A DNA stretch of 64,000 bases from Oreohelix idahoensis (lineage: Eukaryota; Mollusca; Gastropoda; Stylommatophora; Oreohelicidae), in the NCBI GenBank assembly GCA_024509875.1, contig JAMPIV010014850.1:62001-126000 (forward strand), written 5' to 3'. This document shows positions 1 through 9,952 of this stretch, piece by piece. Made by a program: the position numbers and the translations under genes. Numbering within the stretch: position 1 is the stretch's first letter; each line of letters begins with the position of its first letter. The notes below the pieces were generated by a model. It ran no database searches, was not told where the DNA came from, and worked only from the letters and a program-made list of their open reading frames with translations.

Positions 1-107
1 AAAATGTTATTTTCAAATATAAGCAACAAACTTAAAATAATGAAATTTGCGCACATGAAGTGTCTGAATGTTTATTAACGTTTTCAAATCAATACTCACA
101 ATTATCG

Positions 108-127
108 CCCCCCCCCCCCCTCCCCCC
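108..127. repeat. poly-C tract
   Basis: A nearly pure run of C interrupted by one T, just beyond the end of the Tc1 relic. Low-complexity sequence with no coding meaning; length is likely to vary between individuals or assemblies. Confidence 0.9.
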
Positions 128-223
128 TTCCATATCCCCATGAGATCGCACTTCTGCATATTCTGAAGTACCAACAAAATATCCAACTGCACTAAAGTTT
201 GTTCAAACAACAGCGTGAATGTC

Positions 224-704
224 TTAATATCGGGTGTGTGTCCCCATAGTTCTGGCACATTCTTGAAGACGATTAGGCATCGACCTCACCAAGTGTTGAA
301 TGGTTTCCATCGGGATGGCATTCCAAGTTCTCTGTAGAGCGTCTCTCAGCTGCCGTTGATTGTGAGGGTCCTGTCGTTGCACATGTCGTCCCAACACGTC
401 CCAAAGATGTTCGATACAGTTTAGGTCAGGTGTAACGGCAGGCCACTGCATAACTCGAACTCCATTCTGCTGCAAAAATCCCTGAGTAATACGAGCGGAG
501 TGTGGCCTTACATTGTCCTGTTGAAACGCGTGGAGTGCCAGACCGGGGTCGGTCGGCGATGGTCCCTGTTGTTTGGTTTCGATGCAATAGACGATAAATC
601 GAGGTATGGTGAACTTGAAATGTCTGGGACACCTCTCTAACTGATGCTCCACCTCTGAACATTCCCACTGCTTGATTACGCTCATCAATATTCAGTCTAG
701 GCAT
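224..704 (-). pseudogene. Tc1-like transposase relic, internally deleted (DD34E family)
   Basis: Two frames together give the two ends of a Tc1 transposase. The amino end, starting at the ATG at 704, reads MPRLNIDERNQAVGMF followed by a helix-turn-helix region ending near RPRSGTPR, typical of the paired-like DNA-binding domain. The carboxyl end contains QQDNVRPHSA and DLNCIEHLWD. The Asp of QQDN and the Glu of CIEHLW are separated by 34 residues, the DD34E spacing of the Tc1 family. The middle of the protein, including the first catalytic Asp, is missing and the two ends lie in different frames, so the copy cannot transpose itself. Terminal inverted repeats could not be found by eye. Family assignment is firm; activity is excluded. 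Confidence 0.85.
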
Positions 705-1215
705 CGTTTTGCTGTGTGAAATTTGTATGGGTTCTACGCGTATTTTATAGAGAATTGGGTGAACAACAGACAACCAAAAGTCGTGCATGAAAAATCATGA
801 AATGCACGAACTGTAATGAATTTTTATTCTGAGCGTTTGCTCATCTACGCCGTAAACAACTCACCGCGGCACAAATTTTCCACGTGCAGTATCGTCTTGC
901 ATTGCTAAAGTTGTGTTTAAAGACGATTTAAACTTGATTTTTTTATTTTATTTGTCTGAAAATCAGAACAATTAATATGTGCGTTTCGTTTGGTCTTGAG
1001 TATATTTTTTTCTGTAAACAAGCAAGAAAGTAAAAAAAAAAAAAAAAAAAAAAAATCCGTACAGTAAATCATGAATGCGAACATAATCAGATTAGGTGGC
1101 ATGGTATCAGAACTCATGAAGTATTTGACAGTCTCCTATTGAAGGAGGTGAGACGGTGTTATTTCTTTGCCCTCCTTAACCCAAGAGCAGAATCAGTAGG
1201 AGAGATAGATGGACA
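705..1215. other. Intergenic stretch with poly-A tract; no gene seen
   Basis: Flank of the Tc1 relic, then a run of about 24 A at 1032-1055. At 1138-1210 there is weak similarity to the conserved body of the SINE at 2422-2612 (CCCTCCTTAACCCAAGAGCAGAATCAG-like block, read on the plus strand), probably an old truncated SINE copy. Confidence 0.4.
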
Positions 1216-1500
1216 TAACTTTATTTAAAAGGGTAAAGAATTGGGGACCCAGGTCTGTCCGACCATCCAGCCCTTTATCTTTCATTCTGTATCCCGACAC
1301 TCACTCATGTGTTCATCAACAATTAATCTGCATTTTTGAATGTGTCATTAAACATCAATACAAAAAAATTACATAAACACATTCTCGCTTATATCCGTAC
1401 ACTCTTGAGGGGAAATGAAATAATAATAATAATTTCTTACGCACTTCTGTAGCAAGAAAAATCTTCGAGCAGTAAAAAATGTATATCTGCTCATTCTCAT
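1216..1500 (-). mobile_element. CR1-like LINE, 3' untranslated fragment
   Basis: Closely matches 21,530-22,020, which is the 3' untranslated part of the CR1-like LINE relic there. Shared blocks include GGGTAAAGAATTGGG, CGACACTCACTCATG and TTACATAAACACATTCTCGC. The copy is 5' truncated and holds no coding sequence. Its 3' end lies at the low coordinate, as in the longer copy. Confidence 0.65.
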
Positions 1501-1659
1501 ACACGTCATCACATTTAAGCAAACCAGAGGTGTATTTCTATTCTTTTTTTGTTTAGACACTGCCAAGAACTACCAGGCCAATATTCAAGCTGACGTCTGA
1601 AAGTGAACGAAGAAATAGATGACAGTGTTGTCACGGGGGAGAGGCAAAGGTAATGATTA

Positions 1660-2300
1660 ATAAAAATGTTCACTAATATGGGATGCATAGTAACACCAGA
1701 CGGTGGAGCAAGCAAAGACATCAACAAAAGAATGAACAAAGCAAGAACAGCCTTTTTTAGTCGAAACAACATCTGGAAGTCCTCTCAGTACAGCACAAGC
1801 ACAAAATTAGGATTATATCAGAGCTGTGTGCTTTCTGTGCTTCTCTATGGCGCGGAGAGCTGGAGAGTTACAGAGAAGGAAATGTCGAAATTGTCTTCTT
1901 TTTACACAATATGCCTAAGAAAAATTCTCCGAATCTTTTGGCCGAATACCATCACCAACCAAGGTCTGCTTACTCGGAGCAAGCAAGAGGACATGCACAC
2001 CATCATAGCTGGCAGATGCTGGAGCTGGGTTGGCCATGTCCTCAGAAGAGACCCCGATGCCATCACAAGAACAGCTATGCTATGGACCCCTGAAGGAAAA
2101 TGAAAGAGAGGCCGACCAAAAACAACTTGGCGGAGGACTGTGGAGGCTGAGATGCAAAGAATGAACCAGAGTTGGGGCACTGTACGAAGGATGGCCACCG
2201 ACCGAGCAAAGTGGAATCAATTTGTTGTTGCCCTACAAGACGCCACCAGGCGTAATGGCCACTGACTGCTTTGACGGTCGGCGGCTAAGGATCAAAGAAG
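1660..2300 (+). pseudogene. RTE/endonuclease-type LINE, 3' part of reverse transcriptase ORF
   Basis: A 145-codon frame from about 1666 to a TGA at 2101-2103, continuing in the same frame after the stop for another 53 codons to a second TGA at 2263. It shows the end of the LINE polymerase protein: LLYGAESW (thumb/connection), WSWVGHVLRRD, then KRGRPKTTWRRTVEAEM and a final AKWNQFVVALQDATRRNGH. The whole EN domain and the RT palm are absent, as expected for a 5'-truncated insertion. The in-frame TGA makes it a pseudogene. The same 3' terminus recurs at 59,505-59,600 with an AAT-rich tail. Confidence 0.8.
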
Positions 2301-2421
2301 AATATGGGAGGCAGTAAGAGGCCTCAGGGGATACAAGGTAAACTTGGATGAGGCCCACATTAAAAAGGTCAAGGTCGCCCCATTGCAGATACTGCCGTGT
2401 GGGAGTAAACTTCATTAAACT

Positions 2422-2612
2422 AGGCCACAGCTTTATGAGGTGATGTAACCAGTTCTCTTCCTCGCTGCTTTTGCCTTACCTAACTCAAAAGCAGAATCAG
2501 GTACTCATGTACAGCTGAGTAAGCTAAAGCATGAATCAGCCTGGGTTTAAGCCTAGCCCATGTGGCTTGAGAAGCAAGCGTCCTACCCACTCTGCCACTC
2601 AAGCAAGTGTTA
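2422..2612 (-). mobile_element. tRNA-derived SINE
   Basis: Read on the minus strand, it begins with a tRNA-like head: an A-box-like GTGGCAGAGTGGGTAGGACG followed about 40 nt later by a B-box-like GGCTTAAACCCAGG. The body contains GAGTACCTGATTCTGC, which is matched by GGGTACCCGACTCCG in the copy at 3062-3240, so these are two members of one family. There is no evident poly-A. RNA polymerase III transcription is inferred from the box pattern only. Confidence 0.6.
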
Positions 2613-2872
2613 ACAGATGAAACGTTACGTTCAGTGTGCCAGAAAAAAAAGTAATAAATCAACATTATGACGTAGCAGTAATTTTGCCACGTTTAGGCGA
2701 GGCGCGTCCCGTTCAACCTAGTCGGTTATGTTAGGGCGCATGTCCAAATATATAAGACCATTATGAGTAAAGTTTTCTTGTATCCTAAACTTGTGCAACT
2801 CAACTGTCAAGAAGGACCTAATGTTTGGCTATCAAAAACATAGAGAACAACAAAAACAAGAAGTTATTAAGG

Positions 2873-3006
2873 ACTAGAAATGGATAAAGAAGTCATAAAT
2901 CGTGAAAAGATGGCACGAGAAAGGAAGGCTTAGCATGAATTTGTTGACAGGCTATGCTTCTTAGGGAGCTGAAGGCTAATGCATGAATGATAGGTAGGTA
3001 GGTAAG
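2873..3006 (+). mobile_element. LINE family B, 3' terminus with GGTA-type tail
   Basis: Translation gives KMARERKA, a TAG where the family has Trp, then HEFVDRLCFLGS and a stop. This matches the terminus of the longer copy at 19,894-20,870 (ERMAQDRKTW...LCSSGS). The tail is a short GGTA tandem run at about 2992-3006. It is one of at least eight copies of this 3' end in the window. Confidence 0.7.
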
Positions 3007-3061
3007 ATAGTCTCACAGCAGACACTTCCGTAGAGAAGTGAAGTGTTAGAGACTTCGCTAG

Positions 3062-3240
3062 ACTAGGCCCATCTTTATGATGGTGGGGGGTGACCAGCTC
3101 TATTCTCCGCTGCCTCTGTCTTTCCTAACTATAAAAACGGAGTCGGGTACCCACCTGGAGCATGACGCTACCCCGTAACTTTCCCGCAAGAGACAAACGT
3201 CTTTACCGCTTAGCAAATCGGGCACCCAATGACGGAATGA
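3062..3240 (-). mobile_element. tRNA-derived SINE, second copy of the 2.4-kb family
   Basis: Minus-strand reading gives a tRNA-like head around GCTAAGCGGTAAAGACG and a body with GGGTACCCGACTCCG, then a block homologous to the 2422-2612 copy (AGTTAGG...GGCAGCGGAG). It is more diverged, and its B box is weak. Confidence 0.5.
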
Positions 3241-3267
3241 TGCTTGCAATAAACATTTGTTCATACT

Positions 3268-3640
3268 AAGTTTGGTTTGGCTTGGTTTGGTTTTAAGGAC
3301 TATCTTCATTGCACACGGACAACTCCATCAGTGCTCCGATCTTCTCCCTTAGATCACACAAGGAGGATCTCAGCATAATGCACAAACTCCGTAACACCGC
3401 CGAGAATCCCAATGTGTGTATATAGGAATCACACATTCTATAAATATTGTTGTGGTGAGTAGATTTCTAATTTTTAAATTTTGCCAGGGCAGCGGTCTTA
3501 TGGCCTACTTTTTACGATTTCCAACTGCCGTGGGATTTTTAACGTGCGCAACTTGCACACGGGACTTCCTTTTTCTTTCGCCCTTATCCGAGAAGGCTAG
3601 TCATCCGATCTCACTACCCAGGAGACCGGGGGTAAGTATG
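3268..3640 (-). repeat. Dispersed repeat E, copy 1
   Basis: Matches 41,415-43,136 and 61,925-62,103. On the minus strand the three copies share a short conserved reading: LRSSLCDL and ALMELSVCNEDS. The 3' side ends in a TTTGG/CCAAA short tandem at 3268-3294, resembling a LINE or SINE tail. Family unknown; the conserved peptide suggests a LINE 3' end, but no RT motif is visible. Confidence 0.55.
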
Positions 3641-3779
3641 ACATCATTATGACCACTGGTTCTGGAAAAAAAAATGTCCATAAATTATATTCCCTCTACT
3701 GGGAATCGAACCTGGTACCTTTTGTGATAAACGAGCGCAAAGGCCTTTTTGCTCCATCTTTTCCTACATTTTTCATATT

Positions 3780-4340
3780 GTATTTTCTCCGACATTTGCT
3801 CTTTTATCCCATATTTGCGACCCACATTTGCTATTTCATCGTTGGGATTACTCGCGACCGGTATCTAGAGAACCACATTTGTTCTTTCATCGGGGGGAAA
3901 TAAAAGTCCTTTGATTGAATCCACATGCCTGCCATTATCGTTTGAAGCCCACATTGCATCGTAATAAATCTGGTAAAAACACATCTGGTCATCCGAATCA
4001 AACATCTGGGCATGCTGTAATTTCTGTGACACCACATTGGACGCCCAGATTGGCCAGGGGAAAACGTCTCATGCTGTAATGGTGTTATCTTTGGTCGGCC
4101 GCGGTTCAGACAAGCGTTGGTTTACCACATTGGACGCCCACCTTGGCCAGGTGAACAATAAACAATCAGAGGTCAAACTACACCCACGTTTGGACTGACA
4201 GGGGACAAGAGCGATCCTGTGAATGAGTGACCAGAGGGGCCATTAAGGATTGGTTGGTATGGGCGGAGCTAGATGTCGGATCCAGAAACCCATATTGGAC
4301 GGGCAGAAATATAATCTACTGCGTAGCTTGCAAGAGGAAG
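3780..4340 (-). repeat. Internally repeated segment resembling an LTR-element leader
   Basis: CCACATTGGACGCCCA occurs at about 4033 and 4126, and a similar CCATATTGGACGGGCA at about 4290. On the minus strand each reads TGGGCGTCCAATGTGG, similar in pattern to a lysine-tRNA primer-binding site. It may be a rearranged leader of an old LTR element. No coding sequence is seen. Confidence 0.3.
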
Positions 4341-4699
4341 GAGTCCAGTTTTTTACCTTGTGAGGAAGAGATTAAACCCAACAACGCATAGCCTAACACA
4401 CGTGTTTATTCAGAGTGGATATAATTCAGTTCTGTGATGAATTGTGTTCTTAAAGGATTTTGCGAAGGGAAAAAGAAGGTTAGTAGATCTTATACTTATT
4501 AATACATTTTCTTATTTTTGTTTATTTTAACCTCTCAGCTAAAATGTGCGAAGGATAGAGTTTCAAATAATTCTTGGCATAACTGATTAATAAAATCAGA
4601 AGATTTTCCTAGAAGATGATAGGATGATAGGAGATAATTAATAGTTCATATTTCATATACTGACATCCAAACAGTTATCTCACAAATTAAAACTGAGAA

Positions 4700-5150
4700 T
4701 CATAAAGTGTTATATATATTCTGCATTTCTGTATGGTGCAGAAACATGGACGATGAATAAGCAGTTGGAAGAAAGAATTGAGGCTCTTGAAATGTGGATA
4801 TATAGAAGAATGGGGCGTATCTCATGGAAAGAGATGAAAACAAATAAGGAGGTCCTAGAAAATCTAGGTATGAAAAGAGAACTAATGAGGGAGGTCAAAG
4901 TTCGACAGCTAAAATACTTTGGCCACATAAAAAGGCATAACACCTTGCAGAAGACCATAACAGAAGGGAGAGTTGAAGGCAAACGTGCAAGGGGAAGACA
5001 GCGCTATAAGTGGGAAGACAACATCAAGAGATGGACAGGAAAGAGTCTATCAGAGTGCACCACCAAGACAAGAGACAGAAGACGTTGGAGATCCATTACA
5101 GCCAACCTTCGTTGTGGAGATGGCAACTGATGATGATGATGATGATTTCA
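4700..5150 (+). pseudogene. LINE family C, 3' end of RT ORF with TGA tail
   Basis: An open frame from about 4706 to a stop at 5130 encodes the end of a LINE polymerase: FLYGAETWTMNKQLEE, a helical linker, LKYFGHIKRHNTLQK, RARGRQRYKWEDNIKRW and a final RCGDGN. It then runs into TGATGATGATGATGATGA, the short tandem tail. The EN domain and catalytic palm are absent, so this is a 5'-truncated insertion rather than a gene. A second, frameshifted copy lies at 54,070-54,275. The family is of the RTE/endonuclease-RT kind but distinct in its terminus from families A and B. Confidence 0.8.
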
Positions 5151-5222
5151 CCTTTATCATCATCACAGTCTCCCATGCGCACACACTCTCATGCACAAGA
5201 TATTTAACATCATTAGAATTGA

Positions 5223-5226
<4 letters not shown>

Positions 5227-5276
<50 letters not shown>
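5227..5276. repeat. (GA)n microsatellite
   Basis: About 25 uninterrupted GA dinucleotides, just downstream of the LINE family C tail. Confidence 0.95.
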
Positions 5277-5280
<4 letters not shown>

Positions 5281-5284
5281 ATAA

Positions 5285-7140
5285 TGAGCAGTAGTTTAAA
5301 TGAAAGTCAACCAGTGATGTTAAATGTGAAAACTTACGAAGACTTTTGTGTGTCTTCAGTTCATCAGAAGTCTGAGTCTACACGCAACGTGTCTGACGTC
5401 TAACCAGAAATAAGTTATCAAAAACGGACATTTGGCTAGCAGAATTCGCCATAGGACATCTTTCATTCCTCAATTAAAAAGGAATATTGTCTCACCCACA
5501 AGTCAGAAGGTGGACGCAGCATTTTTCGTCACCATATACTGCTTGCTCACAAGTTCAATACATCGTTATCACAAGTTCAATACAGAGTTATCACAAGTTC
5601 AATACATCGTTATCACAAGTTCAATACAGAGTCATCATAAATTCAAATCACTCGAAAGATCATTATTATCTGAAGTCAAGCAAAAGAGCTCAAAAGAGGA
5701 ATCGCATATTTATACCACGTGCAACCCACTCTTAAGCGCATTTTATGAAGCAGACTCGAAAGTATATGAATCACGACTACATACGCAAGATTATGAGTCT
5801 ACATATCACTAACATTTCGTGAAGATATCCAGTCTGACCAGTACCCTCTGGAGATTTGACAACAGACTTTTTGTTCATATGACAACTATTAACTGTTGAT
5901 CCACACTACAGAGATATACTCAAACAGTGAAGGAATATACATAGATATCTCGTCAGCGTTCTCCGTACGACAACAATATTCATCAGAACGTCCTCGACTT
6001 AGAGATACCCCACTCGACATAACGTATAACAACTTGGGACATTTTATGCATACATGTGAATCCTCATATCTAGGAGAAGCATTTAGAGACACATGGACTG
6101 TGTAGAGTACTCACCATTTTGGTAACATGTATCATATCACATCATCATTTCACTTTACACCAGTTCATTCTTAATTAACTATTACTTAATTAACTGCAAT
6201 TTTATTATCTCATCTGTGTGTTTTGTGTGAATCGTCTTTCACCATCATCACGTTCTAACCATTACTAACCCTATATGTGTGGATATTTCATTAATAAACC
6301 CAACGATCGTTTGATCATTATCGATTTTGTTAATGTATCACTCGTGCTGTCGGTGTTACATATTCACCTATAGGAACCTTTCTCTACTCAGATGAGGTTG
6401 GGGGCTTTTTCTTTACGGGATCTAAGGGCAGAAGCTAAGGTCGTGGGGAAACAGAACTCTTTCCATAATTAATTAGAAGACACTGTCTAGTGGAAAGCAT
6501 TCGCATTCCTGTCTTCTTGTCCCTATCTCGAATAGGTCTTTATTCTTTCTTAACGAGCCAATTTCTAGAGACCTTATATCTAATATCTCATAGACTATTC
6601 CTGGCAAAAACTACTGTTGTAGTTGCCCCAGTACTCACCACACGACACCTTTATAATTTGAGGCGGACGCCATACCTCATAGCAACTCCGACCCTTACCC
6701 ATACTAACCTTGTGTAGCTATAAGGAGTGACTAAATGCATAAAATCCCTTGGACAGATCTATGGAACAGCACTACATGACTTCTACCTCAGTTCATGTTT
6801 GACTGCCAAAATTCAGAACGTCTATTTTAAACCAAACTAACTGGAGTTCATTAGATAAAAGCCAGAGTGATGAACGTGTAAGAGATTGCAGGTGAAATAT
6901 GGCATGTCATAACATGGTTGAAAATATGCTAACTGCAGATCTGGAAAGGGGGGAAGTTGTGATTTTTTAGGGGATTGTTGCCATATTTCCCTGTCAGCTC
7001 CTTGCTGAGCACGGAGTCATCAGTGCAGCTGGTAATACCTGCTTTCGGCGATTGCTTCTTGAGGCAAAAAGACTGGGTTAGAAACCAGGTCAAGCCACGA
7101 CCCAGTCTGTTGGCTGCAACAATCGGTACCTGACTCTGCT
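5285..7140. other. AT-rich stretch with one 22-bp tandem repeat; no gene recognised
   Basis: Only short frames without recognisable motifs. At 5550-5640 a 22-bp unit (CACAAGTTCAATACATCGTT and variants) is repeated about four times, alternating between CATCGTTAT and CAGAGTTAT forms, which implies a 44-bp higher-order unit. Around 6120-6420 the sequence is T-rich with TTAATTAA blocks, which could be old LTR or untranslated sequence, unsupported. Confidence 0.5.
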
Positions 7141-7149
7141 CAAGAGGAG

Positions 7150-8300
7150 GTAGACTGGGAAGATGGATGGACAGACGGAAAGAAATATCGAAAATAGATG
7201 GAGAGACGGAAAGAAATATCGAAGATAGATGGACAGATGGAAACACATATCGAAGATAGATGGACAGACGGAAAGAACTATCGAAGATAGATGGACAGAT
7301 GGAAACACATATCGAAGTTAGATGGACAGACGGAAAGAACTATCGAAGATAGATGGACTGATGGAAACACATATGATAGATGGAGAGACGGAAACACATA
7401 TCGAAGATAGATGGAGAGACGGAAACACATATCGAAGATAGATGGAGAGACGGAAAGAAATATCAAAGATGGATAGAGAGACGGAAAGAAATATCGAAGA
7501 TAGATGGAGAAACGGAAAGAACTATCGAAGATAGATGGAGGGACGGAAAGAACTATCGAAGATAGATGGACAGATGGAAACACATATCGAAGTTAGATGG
7601 ACAGACGGAAAGAACTGTCGAAGATAGATGGACAGATGGAAACACATATCGAAGATAGATGGAGAGACGGAAAGAACTATCGAAGATAGATGGACAGATG
7701 GAAACACATATCGAAGATAGATGGAGAGACGGAAAGAACTATCGAAGATAGATGGAGAGACGGAAAGAAATATCGAAGATAGATGGAGAGATGGAAAGAA
7801 ATATCGAAGATAGATGGAGAGACGGAAAGAAATATCGAAGATAGATGGAGACGGAAAGAACTATCGAAGATAGATGGAGAGACGGAAACACATATCGAAG
7901 ATAGATGGACAGATGGAAACACATATCGAAGATAGATGGAGAGACGGAAAGAAATATCGAAGATAGATGGACAGATGGAAACATATCGAAGATAGATGGA
8001 GAGACGGAAAGAAATATCGAAGATAGATGGAGACGGAAAGAACTATCGAAGATAGATGGACAGATGGAAACACATATCGAAGTTAGATGGACAGACGGAA
8101 AGAAATATCGAAGATAGATGGAGACGGAAAGAACTATCGAAGATAGATGGAAAGATGGAAACACATATCGAAGTTAGATAGACAGACGGAAAGAAATATC
8201 GAAGATAGAGGGGGAGATGGAAACATACATTGAAGATAGATGGAGAGACGGAAAGAAATATCGAAGATAGATGGAGAGAGGGAAAGAAATATCGACATAG
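7150..8300. repeat. Minisatellite, 31-bp unit, about 36 copies
   Basis: Consensus unit AGATAGATGGAGAGACGGAA plus AGAAATATCGA, 31 bp in total. Variants differ as GAGAGACGG/GACAGATGG and AAAGAAATAT/AAACACATAT, and several units lack four bases (GGAGACGG). Because 31 is not a multiple of three, the minus strand gives long stop-free frames with a 31-residue period made of three units. These frames are by-products of the repeat, not genes. Confidence 0.92.
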
Positions 8301-8453
8301 AGAGAGACAGCAGACTTGTAATGCAGTGGCTGGTGGGAAGGTTTTAATTCTGTAACCGCGCCAACTTGTCATCCCCATTGTCTCCGTGGTTCACTGCCTT
8401 TTTATCACAACATCTTCAAGAAGAAGATATATTACTAGGCCACAATGAAGCAA
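8301..8453. other. Flank between minisatellite and truncated LTR
   Basis: Unique-looking sequence that does not match the LTR body. It marks the breakpoint at which the 3' LTR of the tandem element is lost. Confidence 0.5.
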
Positions 8454-8519
8454 TATGTATTTATTAGGCTTTATATTTACCTGATAATTTATATATGTGG
8501 ATTAGAATATTTCACGACA
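8454..8519 (-). mobile_element. Truncated third LTR of the tandem element
   Basis: Ends with the same AATATTTCACGACA as the full LTRs at 14,194 and 19,873 and matches them over about 66 bp, after which similarity stops. It is preceded in element orientation by the purine run AAGAGGGGAGG, the polypurine primer. Confidence 0.85.
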
Positions 8520-8928
8520 CCTCCCCTCTTAAAACAGACATCCCATGTCAGTCCTTTATTCTATATACACATAGATAAATGTAAGTCAACTTGACTTTAC
8601 TCTGCTGTGGTGCTATCATGGTTTTATGTAGTTGGGTCCATTTAGAGTAGGCACTACTCATGAAATCTGCCTCAGACTTCTACAACCAATAATATATTTC
8701 GGTTATGTTACTGAACAGCCGCAAGTGTGAGTGCTTGTCTTAATGCTGCTTTGCAACCCGTATTCACCATTTCTCTTTTCTGAGTCTGCGCAATAACATG
8801 TCCAGAGAACATTATATTTCCCTCAAAATGTACGTTATGAGGAGATAACATATACCTGGTGATAGCAGAGTTTTCGTAGTGGATCCCATAATCTTCTTAT
8901 TATCCTGTATGAAACATTCGGAATATCC

Positions 8929-9952
8929 TCAATCAAAGAGGCAACTCAGGGATTCATTACGTTCCTCCGAAATGTTTACATCCAACAATTTTTTTCTGAT
9001 CTCAGGTTTTACTGGAATCTGATAGTATCCTTTACTCAGATCCACCCTTGAGAAATATTTAGCTTTATTTAGTCTGGCAAACAGCTGATTTGTATCCGGC
9101 AATGGATCCACCTGTCCTTCTGTAATAGCATTCAGTCTCCTGTAATCTATACAGAGTCTATGTTCTCCAGAGGGCTTCCTTAAGAGTACAACACCGGAAC
9201 TATATGAGGATTCACTGTGCGAAATAATTCCTTCCTTCAACAGATAGTCTATCTCTTCCTTCAAAGCTTTCTCCTTAGCAAACGGAATCGAATATGGTTT
9301 CATACATACAGGTGTGGGGTCTATCAGTTTCATATCATATTCCAATAGGTTTGTATGCCCTGGTCGGTCTGTTAACACCTCTGCATGATTATTTAGAACC
9401 TGTTGCACTCTCTCTTTCTGAGTTTTCGTTAAATGTGTACTGATTTTCACCTGGGCTGCTGTCTCACAGGGTGTAATGGATATTCAAATGATGAAAGTGG
9501 TTCCTTTTTCATCTCCATGGCGATGGACAAGGTCAACAAGTGTGTCTCTTCCTGATGTTCTCTTTCCAAATATTTCTTCAGGAGATTCACATGATATATT
9601 TTTTCTTTCCCCTTCTTATCTATCTTATAATTTGTTCTAGACACCTTCTCTAAAACTGTATATGGACCCTGCCATCCAATTTGTAACTTATTCTGACTCC
9701 CGGGCAAAAGAAGCAGTACTTTCTCTCCCACAGCCAAATTTCTGTCTTTCGCCTTCCTGTTATAATAGGCAGCATGTTTCTTCTGGCTTGTTTCAAATTT
9801 TCATTGGCAAGTTTCCAGCCAGTTTTTAAACGAGTGGTCAGCTCATTCACATATTGGTATGAAGATGTAATGTTTTCCTCTGCCTTTTCATCAGTCCACG
9901 TTCTTAACAAAGCTACATATGGACCTTTAATTGTGTGGACCTCTTTGTCCAT
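8929..9952 (-). pseudogene. pol remnant of body A (integrase tail plus amino half of RT), frameshifted
   Basis: Three successive minus-strand frames together read the carboxyl end of a Ty3/gypsy integrase (TWTDEKAEENITSSYQYV, then the GPY/F motif WQGPYTVLEKVSRTNYKI) and then RT domain blocks: PYSIPFAKEKALKEEIDYLL, LCIDYRRLNAITEG and YFSRVDLSKGYYQIPV. Relative to body B there is a one-base loss after QAR and another at HP, each shifting frame. A further deletion removes the block from VRPYLAF to VFSRMM. RT stops before the F/YxDD catalytic box and no RNase H follows. It lies in the -1 frame relative to gag and overlaps its end. It is non-functional as it stands. Confidence 0.85.

Noticed and set aside
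6929..8378. Many minus-strand frames reading FPSVHLSSIFLSVSPSIFD-like repeats
   Set aside because: Produced by the 31-bp minisatellite, which contains no stop on that strand in any phase.
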